Origin: JAEZBP01 sp963832725
Lineage (GTDB): Bacteria > Myxococcota_A > Polyangia > Polyangiales > Sandaracinaceae
Assembly (NCBI GenBank): GCA_963832725.1
Contig: CAWHVG010000003.1
Location: 620,001-684,000 of the forward strand
DNA length: 64,000 nucleotides
Direction of reading: 5' to 3'
Part shown: piece after piece, positions 48,419 through 56,704 of the stretch
Numbering within the stretch: the first letter of the stretch is position 1
Layout: every line of letters begins with the position of its first letter
Made by a program: the position numbers and the translations under genes
Notes under the pieces: generated by a model
The model's input: the letters and a program-made list of their open reading frames with translations, nothing else
Database searches by the model: none
Told to the model about the DNA's origin: nothing

Positions 48419-50161
48419 ATGCGACATCCCCTCGCCGCGGCGCTGGCCGTGGCTCTCGCGCTCGCCGCCGCGCCCACCGCCCGCGCGCAGTACCCCGTCT
48501 CCGCCGGAGACACCGACTGCTCGACCCCGCGCCGCGCGCTTCTGACGTGGCTGGCCAACCTGCAGCAGGGGGCGGAGCAGCCGACCGCGGCCGCGCGCTG
48601 TTTCGACTGGAGCGCCGTCGGCATCTCGGACGCGTCTCGCCGGGCGGACGAGGTCCGGCGCTTCAAGCAGGTCGTGGACGCCCGCGGGCTCTACATCCAG
48701 ATGGACGACATCCCCGACGAGTCGGCGCCGGCCGACACGCAGCGGGTCGTCCCTTTCCCGAACCTGCTCGCGGATTTCTATCTGGTCCGCCGCGGCAATC
48801 AGTGGCTGATCAGCGCCGATACCATCCGCCACATCCAGGGCTGGTACGACGAGACCTTCGCGTTCGAGATCGACGATCTCCTCGAAGAGCTTCCCTCGTG
48901 GATGCGCGATCAGGTGTTCGGCGCCTCCTGGTGGCAGTGGATGGCGCTCCTCTGTCTGATCGGGGTCGCGTTGGCGATCCGGCAGGGCATCGGCTGGAGC
49001 GTGCAGACGCAGGGCACGAAGCTCCTGACCACCCTGGTCCGGAACCTGAACGGCAAGCTGCTCAAGCGGGCCGCGATGCCCATCGGCACCGTGGTCACCA
49101 TCCTCCTGCTCATGTACGCATTCCCGGTCCTGCGCTTCGGCGTGGACGTGAACCACGTGGTGATCTTCGGCCTCCGGGTGGCCGCCGCCGTCAGCAGCGT
49201 GGTCATCGTGTACCGGCTGGTCGACGTCTTCTCCGACGTCATGGCCAAGCGCGCGGAAGGGACCGACACGAAGCTCGACAATCAGCTCGTCCCGCTCATC
49301 CGCAAATCGCTGAAGGTGGTGACCGTCGTCCTCGGCATCATCTTCGTCCTCCAGAACATGGAGGTCGACGTCGCCTCGCTGATCGCGGGCGTCTCCCTCG
49401 GCGGCTTGGCGTTCACGTTGGCCGCGCGCGACACCGTCGCCAACCTCTTCGGCAGCCTCAGCATCTTCGCCGACCAGCCCTTCCAGGTCGGCGACTGGGT
49501 CGTGGTGCAGGGCGTGGAGGGCGTGGTCGAGGAGGTCGGCATGCGCTCCACGCGTGTCCGGACCTTCTACCGCTCCCTCGTCAGCATCCCGAACTCCAAA
49601 GTCGCCGACGGTGTGATCGACAACTACGGCTCGCGTGACTCGCGCCGAACCTTCCTGAAGCTCGGCGTTCAGTACGACACCACGCCCGAGCAGGTCGAAG
49701 CGTTCTGCGATGGTATCCGCGCCATTCTGGCCGCGAACTCCGCGGTGAAGAAAGACTCGTACCACGTCTACTTCACCGGCTTCGGCGACAGCGCGCTCGA
49801 GGTGATGCTCTACTTCTTCTTCGTGGTGGACAGCTGGGCCGACGAGCTGAGGCATCGGCACCTGATCTTCCTCGAGGTCCTGCGGCTGGCCAAAGAGCTG
49901 GGGATCCAGTTCGCGTTCCCGACCCGCACGCTGCACCTGACGACGCGGGCGAAGGAGACGGCCGTCGAGCCGCCCGCGGTGCCGGCGCTGGACGCGATGA
50001 CCGCCGCGGTGCTCGCCTTCGGCCCCGGCGGCGCGCTGGCGAGGCCTTCGGGGCCCCACATCAGCGACGGCTTCTATCCCGGGACCGGCGACGCGAGCGG
50101 CGGCGCGCTCGCGCGAGAGGGTGACGATCCCGACGCGGACATCGCCGACAGCCGCGAGTGA
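48419..50161 (+). CDS. MscS-family mechanosensitive channel with signal peptide and N-terminal periplasmic domain
   Basis: 580 residues from ATG at 48419, preceded by AGGAGG. A cleavable signal peptide ('ALAVALALAAAPTARAQYPV') leads to a periplasmic domain of about 130 residues, then about five membrane helices. The pore helix and beta-domain are 'VASLIAGVSLGGLAFTLAAR', 'DTVANLFGSLSIFADQPFQV' and 'GDWVVVQGVEGVVEEVGMRS'. The C-terminal cytoplasmic vestibule includes 'LRRTFLKLGVQYDTTPEQVE'-like sequence. It opens under membrane tension to release osmolytes. The C-terminal tail is Gly/Asp-rich. Confidence 0.9.
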   Translation: MRHPLAAALAVALALAAAPTARAQYPVSAGDTDCSTPRRALLTWLANLQQGAEQPTAAARCFDWSAVGISDASRRADEVRRFKQVVDARGLYIQMDDIPDESAPADTQRVVPFPNLLADFYLVRRGNQWLISADTIRHIQGWYDETFAFEIDDLLEELPSWMRDQVFGASWWQWMALLCLIGVALAIRQGIGWSVQTQGTKLLTTLVRNLNGKLLKRAAMPIGTVVTILLLMYAFPVLRFGVDVNHVVIFGLRVAAAVSSVVIVYRLVDVFSDVMAKRAEGTDTKLDNQLVPLIRKSLKVVTVVLGIIFVLQNMEVDVASLIAGVSLGGLAFTLAARDTVANLFGSLSIFADQPFQVGDWVVVQGVEGVVEEVGMRSTRVRTFYRSLVSIPNSKVADGVIDNYGSRDSRRTFLKLGVQYDTTPEQVEAFCDGIRAILAANSAVKKDSYHVYFTGFGDSALEVMLYFFFVVDSWADELRHRHLIFLEVLRLAKELGIQFAFPTRTLHLTTRAKETAVEPPAVPALDAMTAAVLAFGPGGALARPSGPHISDGFYPGTGDASGGALAREGDDPDADIADSRE

Positions 50162-50371
50162 GCGGGACGAAACGGCGTATTCGCACACTGTCCACTCACG
50201 CGGACCCGAAGATCGGGTACACAGGACAGCGGAAAGGGGGCTCGCCTGGCATCGGCGGTGGGTCCCGTTCGTGCGATTTCGAACGACCCCGCGTCGTCCC
50301 GCTGCCGCGTGATCCGCGGGAACCGCTGCGGCGGGCCGCGGGAGTTGGGCTGCCGCTCGAGGAGGTCTGGG

Positions 50372-52951
50372 ATGAAGAGGTGGATGTTCTTGGTCGCTCT
50401 GGCGCTCGCCGGCGGCTGTGATGGTCGGACGATGGTCGACGCCGGCCCGGACGCCGCGGGTGGTCAGGGGGACGCCAGCACGTCGGCGGACGGCGGACGT
50501 GACGGGGGCACCGATGCGGGCACCCACGTCGACGCCTCGATGCCCATGACTGACGGGGGGACCGACGGAGGCTCCCCCATGGACGACGGCGGCGCGGACG
50601 GCGGCCTCCCGGACGGCGGCGCGGACGGCGGCCTCGCGGACGGCGGCTTCATGGACGACGGGGGCGTCGATGGCGGCGCGTCCTGCGGCGACGGCGTGAT
50701 GAACGGCAGCGATGAGTGCGACGGCACCGACCTGGGCGCCGCGACCTGCGGAAGCCTCGGCTTCGACGGCGGCTCGCTCGCGTGTGCGTCCGACTGCACC
50801 CTCGACACGAGCGCCTGTTTCGCGTGCGGCGACGGGCTGGTCGACGGCAGCGAGCAGTGCGACGGCACCGACCTGGGCGCCGCGACCTGCACGAGCCAGG
50901 GCTTCAGCGGCGGGACGCTCACCTGCGCGTCGGACTGCACGTTCGACACCGGCGCATGCACGAGCGCGAGCTGCGGCGACGGCGTGCTGAACGGCAGCGA
51001 GCAGTGCGACGGCACCGACCTGGGCGCCGCGACCTGCGGAAGCGAGGGCTTCGACGGCGGCTCGCTCGCCTGCGCTTCGGACTGCACTTTGGACACCAGC
51101 GCGTGTACGAGCTGCGGCGACGGGGTGATCAACGGCAGCGAGCAGTGCGACGGCAGCGACCTGGGCTCCGCGACCTGCGGGAGCCAGGGCTTCGACGGCG
51201 GAACGCTGGGCTGCACATCGAGCTGCGCGCTCGACACCCGCATGTGCTTCGGCTGTGGGGACGGCGTGCTGAACGGCAGCGAGCAGTGCGACGGCACCGA
51301 CTTCGGCGGCGCCACGTGTGCGAGCGGTGGCTTCGACGGCGGCGTGCTGGTCTGCAGCGCCACCTGCACCATCGACATGAGCATGTGCACCACCTGCGGC
51401 AACGGGACGGCCGAGGGCATGGAGCAGTGCGACGGCACGGACCTGCGCGGTGCGACGTGCGGGGACCGTGGCTACGCGAGCGGCCCGCTGACGTGCAGCG
51501 GGACGTGCACCTACGACGAGTCTGCGTGCAGCGCGGCCGCCAGCCCGGCTGCGGCGGGGGACCTCGTGATCAGCGAGATCATGCAGAACCCGAACGCCCA
51601 GGTCGACTCCACGGGCGAGTGGTTCGAGATCTACAACCCCGGCGCGAGCGACCTGAACCTCTACGGTTGCGCGTTCGTCGGCTCGAGCAGCACCGAGACC
51701 TTCACGGTCGACAGCAGTGTGGTCGTGACGGCCGGCGGCTACGCCACGTTCGCGGCCTCGGGCACCCCCGGCTTCACGCCGAGCTACGTGTGGTCGAGCT
51801 TCTCGCTGAGCAACTCGAGCGACACCATCACCCTGGACTGCGGCGGCGTGACGGTCGACACCGTCACCTGGGATAACGGCGCGACCTTCCCGGATCCCAC
51901 CGGCGCCAGCATGACGCTCTCGCCCACGCTCCTGAACGCGACCGACAACGACGTCGGGGCGAACTGGTGTGAGGCGACGAGCGACTACGACGGCGACCTG
52001 GGTACGCCGGGCGGGGCGAACGACTCCTGCGCCAGCTACACGGTCGGGTTCTGCCGCCTCCAATACCCCCCGATGATCACGCAGACGGAAGGCTCCACCA
52101 CGCCGACCGTGTACGGACGCGTCTACGCCGCAGGCCTGACCGACTTGACCACGGGCGACAATCTGAGCCCGCGCTTGCACGCAGAGGTCGGCTTCGGTCC
52201 GGACGGGAGCGACCCGAGCACGGACGGCAGCTGGTCGTGGGCCGCGGCCGGCCCGAACCCGGGCTACACCGGCAGCGGCAGCGAGATGAACAACGACGAG
52301 TACCAGGCCACGTTCACGGTGCCGCCGGCCGGGACCTACGACTACGCCTATCGCTTCTCGGGCGACGGCGGCGCGACGTGGGTCTACTGCGACACCGGTA
52401 ACGGCTCGAGCGACGGCTACGCGGCCGCGGACGCCGGCAACCTCGTCAGCACGCCGGCGGTGGTGCCGAGCTGCCACGTGGTGGTGAACGAGGTGGAGTC
52501 CGCCGGCTCGGGTGGAGCCACCGACGAGTTCGTCGAGCTCTACAACCCCTGCACGGCGGACGCGGTGCTGGGCGGGGGCGGGCTCTACTACCGCTCGAGC
52601 AGCGGGACGAGCGACGTGACGCTGGCAACGTTCCCGGCCGGCACGATCCTGGCGGCTGGCGGCTACATGCTCTTCGTTGGCAGCAGCTACTCGGGTGGCG
52701 GGACGCCGGACGGGACGATGTCGAGCGGGCTCGCCGGGGGCGGCGGCGGCGTCGGCGTGCGCGACGGCGCCGGTCTACTGCTGGACTCGATGGGCTACGG
52801 ATCGGCGACGAACGTGTTCGTGGAGACGGCGGCGGCGCCGGGGCCTGGCAGCGCCGAGTCGGTGGCGCGGATCCCCAACGGGACCGACACGGACGACAAC
52901 AGCGCGGACTTCGCGGTGCAGTCGACGCCGACGCCGGGCGCGGCGAACTAG
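50372..52951 (+). CDS. Large surface lipoprotein: six CGDG Cys-repeats plus two lamin-tail domains
   Basis: 859 residues from ATG at 50372 (GAGGAGG before it). Lipobox 'LALAGGC' (Cys at about 16). An Asp/Gly/Ala-rich linker (about 20-105) is followed by six repeats of about 46 residues with six cysteines each, opening 'CGDGVLNGSEQCDGTDLGAA' and closing 'CASDCTLDTSAC', then an LTD domain ('LVISEIMQNPNAQVDSTGEW', 'FEIYNPGASDLNLYGC'), a beta-sandwich part with 'YDYAYRFSGDGGATWVYCDT', and a second LTD domain ('VVVNEVESAGSGGATDEFVE' to 'STPTPGAAN'). The stop codon TAG spans the junction with the MITE at 52951. Function unknown; a surface adhesin-like role is inferred. Confidence 0.85.
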   Translation: MKRWMFLVALALAGGCDGRTMVDAGPDAAGGQGDASTSADGGRDGGTDAGTHVDASMPMTDGGTDGGSPMDDGGADGGLPDGGADGGLADGGFMDDGGVDGGASCGDGVMNGSDECDGTDLGAATCGSLGFDGGSLACASDCTLDTSACFACGDGLVDGSEQCDGTDLGAATCTSQGFSGGTLTCASDCTFDTGACTSASCGDGVLNGSEQCDGTDLGAATCGSEGFDGGSLACASDCTLDTSACTSCGDGVINGSEQCDGSDLGSATCGSQGFDGGTLGCTSSCALDTRMCFGCGDGVLNGSEQCDGTDFGGATCASGGFDGGVLVCSATCTIDMSMCTTCGNGTAEGMEQCDGTDLRGATCGDRGYASGPLTCSGTCTYDESACSAAASPAAAGDLVISEIMQNPNAQVDSTGEWFEIYNPGASDLNLYGCAFVGSSSTETFTVDSSVVVTAGGYATFAASGTPGFTPSYVWSSFSLSNSSDTITLDCGGVTVDTVTWDNGATFPDPTGASMTLSPTLLNATDNDVGANWCEATSDYDGDLGTPGGANDSCASYTVGFCRLQYPPMITQTEGSTTPTVYGRVYAAGLTDLTTGDNLSPRLHAEVGFGPDGSDPSTDGSWSWAAAGPNPGYTGSGSEMNNDEYQATFTVPPAGTYDYAYRFSGDGGATWVYCDTGNGSSDGYAAADAGNLVSTPAVVPSCHVVVNEVESAGSGGATDEFVELYNPCTADAVLGGGGLYYRSSSGTSDVTLATFPAGTILAAGGYMLFVGSSYSGGGTPDGTMSSGLAGGGGGVGVRDGAGLLLDSMGYGSATNVFVETAAAPGPGSAESVARIPNGTDTDDNSADFAVQSTPTPGAAN

Positions 52952-53110
52952 ATGTCCTCCGCGGAACTCGCAACACGATCTGGCCGGCTCTCGACGCCAA
53001 TCTCGGGCGCGAGCCTCCTCGAAAATGCTTTGCATCTCCTGCGGGGGCGCGCACCCAATCTCGACGCCGATCGCTCGGCCATACCGGTCACGACTTCCGC
53101 CTCGGACATC
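52951..53110 (-). mobile_element. 160-bp MITE-like element, copy 3 (inverted)
   Basis: Same element as at 27402 and 30293, in opposite orientation. TA flanks at 52949-52950 and 53111-53112. Read in its own direction the inner stem is AGATGC-AAA-GCATTT, with one G.T pair. Its first base completes the TAG stop of the upstream lipoprotein. Confidence 0.85.
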
Positions 53111-53125
53111 TAATTTAGCAGGTCG

Positions 53126-53325
53126 GCATCGCAGCGAGCGGTCCGCCGGGAGGCTGTCCCGGTGGGCCGGCTGGCGTTCTGGGCTCCGCTAAGGTGGTGC
53201 GGGGGCTGCCGCGGACGGACGGCGGGTCGCGCATCGCAGCGAGCGGTCCGCCGGGAGGCTGTCCCGGCGGGCCGGCTGGCGTTCTGGGCTCCGCTAAGGT
53301 GGTGCGGGGGCTGCCGCGGACGGAA
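53126..53325 (+). repeat. Tandem duplication, 105-bp period
   Basis: GCATCGCAGCGAGCGGTCCG starts at 53126 and again at 53231. The two about 95-bp bodies differ at one base that I can see (GGTGGG versus GGCGGG), separated by GGCGGGTCGC. Each ends GGGGGCTGCCGCGGACGGA, similar to sequence before the 142-bp repeat at 46 kb. Confidence 0.85.
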
Positions 53326-53343
53326 CGTCCGGCGGGTAGGGTG

Positions 53344-53391
53344 GCAACGGGCTTCATGCTGGTACGGGTCCCGGCGTACGCGCACACGGCG
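53344..53391 (+). repeat. 48-bp repeat core, copy 3
   Basis: A diverged copy (GCAACGGGCTTCATGCTGGT onward) of the core at 11356 and 46351. It directly abuts the group II intron remnant. Confidence 0.75.
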
Positions 53392-53684
53392 GCTGACTTC
53401 TCGCTCCGCGGGCGTGACCGCGTGGCCCTCTCAGGCCCCAGGCGAGATCTTCCCAGGTAAGAACGCCGACCTTCACCGCGCGACGGGTCTACGCAGGGGC
53501 CCTTTGGTCGCGGGAGCTTCGCGGTTCGTGGCCCGCCCGCCCGCCTCCTATCCGGTTCTTGTTCATTGGCCCGCGGTTTCGTTCCACGGTTCCTCCGAAC
53601 GGACGGTCGCCCTCGCCCTTGCGCTTCCCTGACCTGCTCATGGGAGGACTTGCACCTCCAAGTCGGGGCCCATGCTGGGCGCAC
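53392..53684 (-). mobile_element. Group II intron 5' ribozyme remnant, no reverse transcriptase
   Basis: On the minus strand, GTGCGCCCAGCATGGG at 53684 is a group II intron 5' end (GUGYG). It is followed by GGAGGTGCAAGTCCTCC, GAACCGTGGAACGAAACCGC, AATGAACAAGAACCGGATAG and finally GAGAAGTCAGCCG, all familiar from bacterial group II intron RNA domain I. The maturase/RT gene, domains V/VI and the 3' end are absent; the sequence runs into the 48-bp core. It lies only 4 nt after the secG terminator and in the same orientation, as for introns that target terminators. The match is from memory of consensus, not a search. Confidence 0.65.
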
Positions 53685-53688
53685 CACG

Positions 53689-53717
53689 AAAAAGGCCGAC
53701 CTCGTGGAGGTCGGCCT
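53689..53717 (-). terminator. Intrinsic terminator of the gapA-pgk-tpiA-secG operon
   Basis: Minus strand: AGGCCGACCT-CCACG-AGGTCGGCCT stem of 10 bp followed by TTTTT, 27 nt after the secG stop. Confidence 0.92.
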
Positions 53718-53743
53718 CGGTTTGGACGGGAGCCGTGGTCGGC

Positions 53744-54566
53744 TCACTCGGCGGGCTGATCCTGCGCGGGAGCGTCCGCATGAGGCTGGGCGGGCGCCGA
53801 GGGGGCGGCCGGCTCAGCCGCCGCGGCGGGCTGCGCGGCCGGGCGTGCCGGCTGCGCGGCCGGAGCGGCTGCGGCCGGGCGTGCTGGCTGCGCGGCCGGA
53901 GCGGCTGCGGCCGGACGTGCTGGCTGCGCGGCCGGAGCGGCTGCGGCCGGAGCGGCTGCTGCGGGTGCAGGTGTCGGCCGGGCGGGCCGGGCCGGAGCGG
54001 TCTCTTCGGCCGGAGCGGTCTCTTCGGCCGGAGCGGTCTCTTCGGCCGGAGCGGTCTCTTCGGCCGGGGCGGGCTCTTCCGCCGGGGCGGTCTCTTCCGC
54101 CGGGGCGGTCTCTTCCGCCGGGGCGGCTTCGCCCTCGACGGCTTGCTGCATGCCGTCGAGCGCGGGGATCGTTCGCGGCTTCGTCCGGCGTGTCTTCGGA
54201 CGCGGGCTGCGAGGGCTCGGCGTCGCTGTTGCCGGACTCGTCCGCGGCGCCCGCTTCGGCAGCGTCGACCGCCGACTCGGACTCGGCCTGCTGCTGGGCC
54301 TCGACCTGCTCGGCCGCTTCGAGCGCGCGGTCGCCGCTGCTCGACATGTACGCGAGCAGCGCGGAGAGGACCATGAAGAGCGTGGCCGCGATGGCGGTCA
54401 GCCGGGTGAGGAAGTTCCCCGCACCCGCGCCGCCGAACACCGTCTGGCCGCCACCGCCTCCGAAGGCGGAGCCCATTCCTCCGCCTTTACCCTGCTGAAG
54501 CAGGACGACGAGGATCAGGAACGCGCAGATCAGCACGTAGAAAATGGAGACGATGGTGAACCACAT
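53744..54566 (-). CDS. secG: Preprotein translocase subunit SecG with long Ala/Pro/Glu tail (one apparent frameshift)
   Basis: About 273 residues after correction, far above the usual 75-110. The N-terminal 75 are SecG: 'FYVLICAFLILVVLLQQGKG', 'GGMGSAFGGGGGQTVFGGAG' and 'NFLTRLTAIAATLFMVLSAL', two membrane helices around the Gly-rich loop. An acidic/Gln stretch follows, and after an extra base in the GGGG run at 54164-54167, repeats of AEETAP and PARPAAAAPAAQ type. The tail is coded by 18-nt and 36-nt DNA repeats. SecG aids SecYE in protein export. Position after tpiA is classical. The region 54567-54752 before it has only short repeats. Confidence 0.85.
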
Positions 54567-54752
54567 GCTCGCAACACCCGAGGAAGTCGACTCTCGATAG
54601 CCCGCGGAGGCATAACACCGCGGCGCGGGGGGCGTCGAGGTGCCCGACTCTCACGAGACACCACCGCCGCCCGAAGCCAGCCCGCCCGAAGTCCAGCCCG
54701 CCGAAGCCAGCGTTGACCCGGAGCGGGTCATTAGCAGGGTTTGGGCCGTTGG

Positions 54753-55515
54753 CTACCCCGCCGCCTCGACGATGGCCAGGAAGGAGTCCGCCGAGAGCGA
54801 TGCGCCTCCTACCAGCGCGCCGTCGATGTCCGCCTGTCCGAGCAGCTCGGCGGCGTTGTTCGGCTTGACGCTGCCGCCGTAGAGGATGCGCAGCGCGTCG
54901 GCCGCGCCACCGTCGAAGCGCTCGGCGACGCGAGCTCGGATGGCCGCGTGAACGGCCTGCGCGTCCGCGGGCTTCGCGGTTCGGCCGGTGCCGATCGCCC
55001 ACACGGGCTCGTACGCGATGACCACCCGGCTCAGCCCGCCGGGGCTCAGCCCGGAGAGGGCGGCGTCGAGCTGCCCCAGCACGACCTTCTCGGTCTCGCC
55101 GGCCTCCCGCTGCTCGAGCGTCTCGCCGATGCACACGATGGCGCTCAGGCCGTGCGAGAGGAGCGCACCGACCTTGCGGCGGACGGCGTCGTCCTGCTCG
55201 CCGAAGAGGTGCCGGCGCTCCGAGTGGCCCACGATGACGTACTCGCAGCCGACGTCCTTGAGCAGCGGCGCGCTCACTTCGCCGGTGAAGGCGCCCTGGT
55301 CCTCCCAGTAGACGTCCTGGGCCGCCAGCCCGACGCCGACCGGACTCGCCGAGCGCTTCGTGCACGGCGTGGAGGGCGGTGTACACCGGGGCGATCACCA
55401 CCTCGGTCGAGGAGCGACGGTCGACCCGATGCAGGATCCCGCGGGCCAGCTCGACTGCCTCGCCGACCGTCTCGTGGAGCTTCCAGTTGCCCGCGATGAG
55501 AGGCGTACGGCTCAT
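54753..55515 (-). CDS. tpiA: Triosephosphate isomerase (one apparent frameshift)
   Basis: Interconverts DHAP and G3P. About 253 residues after correction. 'LIAGNWKLHETVGEAVELAR' carries the catalytic Lys. After an extra C at 55349-55350 the chain continues 'VGVGLAAQDVYWEDQGAFTG', 'YVIVGHSERRHLFGEQDD' (catalytic His), 'VVIAYEPVWAIGTGRTAKPA' (catalytic Glu) and 'ILYGGSVKPNNAAELL'. The ATG overlaps the pgk stop (ATGA at 55512-55515). Third gene of the glycolytic operon. Confidence 0.95.
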
Positions 55516-56699
55516 CCTCGCAGCGCCTCCACGCCCGGCAGCTTGCGGCCCTCGAGCAGCTCGAGCGACGCGCCTCCCCCCGTGGAGACGTGGTCGAAGC
55601 GGTCGGCCAGGCCTGCCTGCTGCACGGCCGCCACGCTGTCGCCTCCGCCGACGACGGTGAATCCGAGCGCCTTGCTCATCGCCTCGGCCACACCGAGGGT
55701 GCCCTTGGCGAAGGCGGGGTTCTCGAAGAGCCCCATCGGGCCGTTCCAGAAGATGGCCCCGGCGTCCTTCATGGCCTTGGCGAACGCGTCCACGCTCGCG
55801 GGCCCGATGTCGAGCGCCATGTCGACGTGCGAGAGCTCGCCGACGCCGACCGTGTGCCCGCTGGCGGCCTTGATCGTGTCACCGACGACCACGTCCGAGG
55901 GCAGCAGCAGCTGGACCTTCTTCTCTTCGGCGCGCTGCAGGATGGTCCGAGCGAGGGGCAGCTTGTCCTCTTCGACCAAGCTCTTGCCCATCTCGTGGCC
56001 CTGCGCGGCGAGGAAGGTGTTGGCCATCGCGCCGCCGATGATCAGCGTGTCGACCCGCGTCAGCAGCGCCTCGAGCACGGCGAGCTTGTCCGACACCTTC
56101 GCGCCGCCGAGCACGGCCACGTAGGGGCGGGGCGGCTCGTCTTTGATCTTGCCGAGCGCGGCCAGCTCCGCCTCCATCAAGAGGCCGGCGCCGCGATCGC
56201 GCATCAGCTTGGGCAGGGCGCTCACCGACGCGTGTGCACGGTGGGCCGCGCCGAAGGCGTCGTTCACGTAGACCTCGCCCAGCCGCGCCAGCTCCTTCGC
56301 GAAGCCTTCGTCGTTCTCTTCCTCGCCCGGGTGGAAGCGGAGGTTCTCCAGCAGGGCGATCTGGCCTTCGCGCAGATCGCTGACGACCTTGCGCGGCCCG
56401 TCGCCGATGCAGTCGTCGGCGAGAAGGACCTCGGCGTCGAGGAGCTCGGCCAGGCGCGCGCCCGCGGGCTCCAGCGAGAGCTCGGGCACGGGCTTGCCCT
56501 TGGGCCGCCCGAGGTGGCTGGCGAGGACCGGCCGCCCCCCCTGCTCGATGATGTGGCGCAGGGTCGGCAGCGCCGCCCGGATGCGCGTGTCGTCCGTGAC
56601 CTTGCCCTCGTCGTCGAGCGGGACGTTGAAGTCGACGCGCACGAACACGCGCCGTCCTTCGACGTCCAGATCACGGACCGAGCGGATCCCCTCCAGCAC
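55512..56699 (-). CDS. pgk: Phosphoglycerate kinase
   Basis: 395 residues, normal length, from GTG at 56699, 5 nt after the gapA stop. 'GRRVFVRVDFNVPLDDEGKV', 'LASHLGRPKGKPVPELSLEP', 'LLENLRFHPGEEENDEGF', 'YVNDAFGAAHRAHASV', 'VAVLGGAKVSDKLAVLEALL', and the C-terminal 'FTVVGGGDSVAAVQQAGLAD' with 'DHVSTGGGASLELLEGRKLP'. It transfers phosphate from 1,3-bisphosphoglycerate to ADP. Frame intact. Confidence 0.97.
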   Translation of the reverse strand: MLEGIRSVRDLDVEGRRVFVRVDFNVPLDDEGKVTDDTRIRAALPTLRHIIEQGGRPVLASHLGRPKGKPVPELSLEPAGARLAELLDAEVLLADDCIGDGPRKVVSDLREGQIALLENLRFHPGEEENDEGFAKELARLGEVYVNDAFGAAHRAHASVSALPKLMRDRGAGLLMEAELAALGKIKDEPPRPYVAVLGGAKVSDKLAVLEALLTRVDTLIIGGAMANTFLAAQGHEMGKSLVEEDKLPLARTILQRAEEKKVQLLLPSDVVVGDTIKAASGHTVGVGELSHVDMALDIGPASVDAFAKAMKDAGAIFWNGPMGLFENPAFAKGTLGVAEAMSKALGFTVVGGGDSVAAVQQAGLADRFDHVSTGGGASLELLEGRKLPGVEALRG

Positions 56700-56704
56700 G
56701 TTCC

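Noticed and set aside
48347..52477. A 1,376-codon open frame antisense to mscS and the Cys-repeat lipoprotein
   Set aside because: The sense frames have clear domains and ribosome sites. The antisense frame is open only because of GC bias at third positions and reads as low-complexity Val/Ala/Arg sequence.
53640..53690. tRNA gene (GGTGCAAGTCC-like arm and nearby ACCAC)
   Set aside because: No cloverleaf; the stretch fits group II intron domain I on the minus strand.
54487..54752. Extra coding sequence after tpiA in its uncorrected frame
   Set aside because: The family-consistent C-terminus lies in the shifted frame and stops at 54753.
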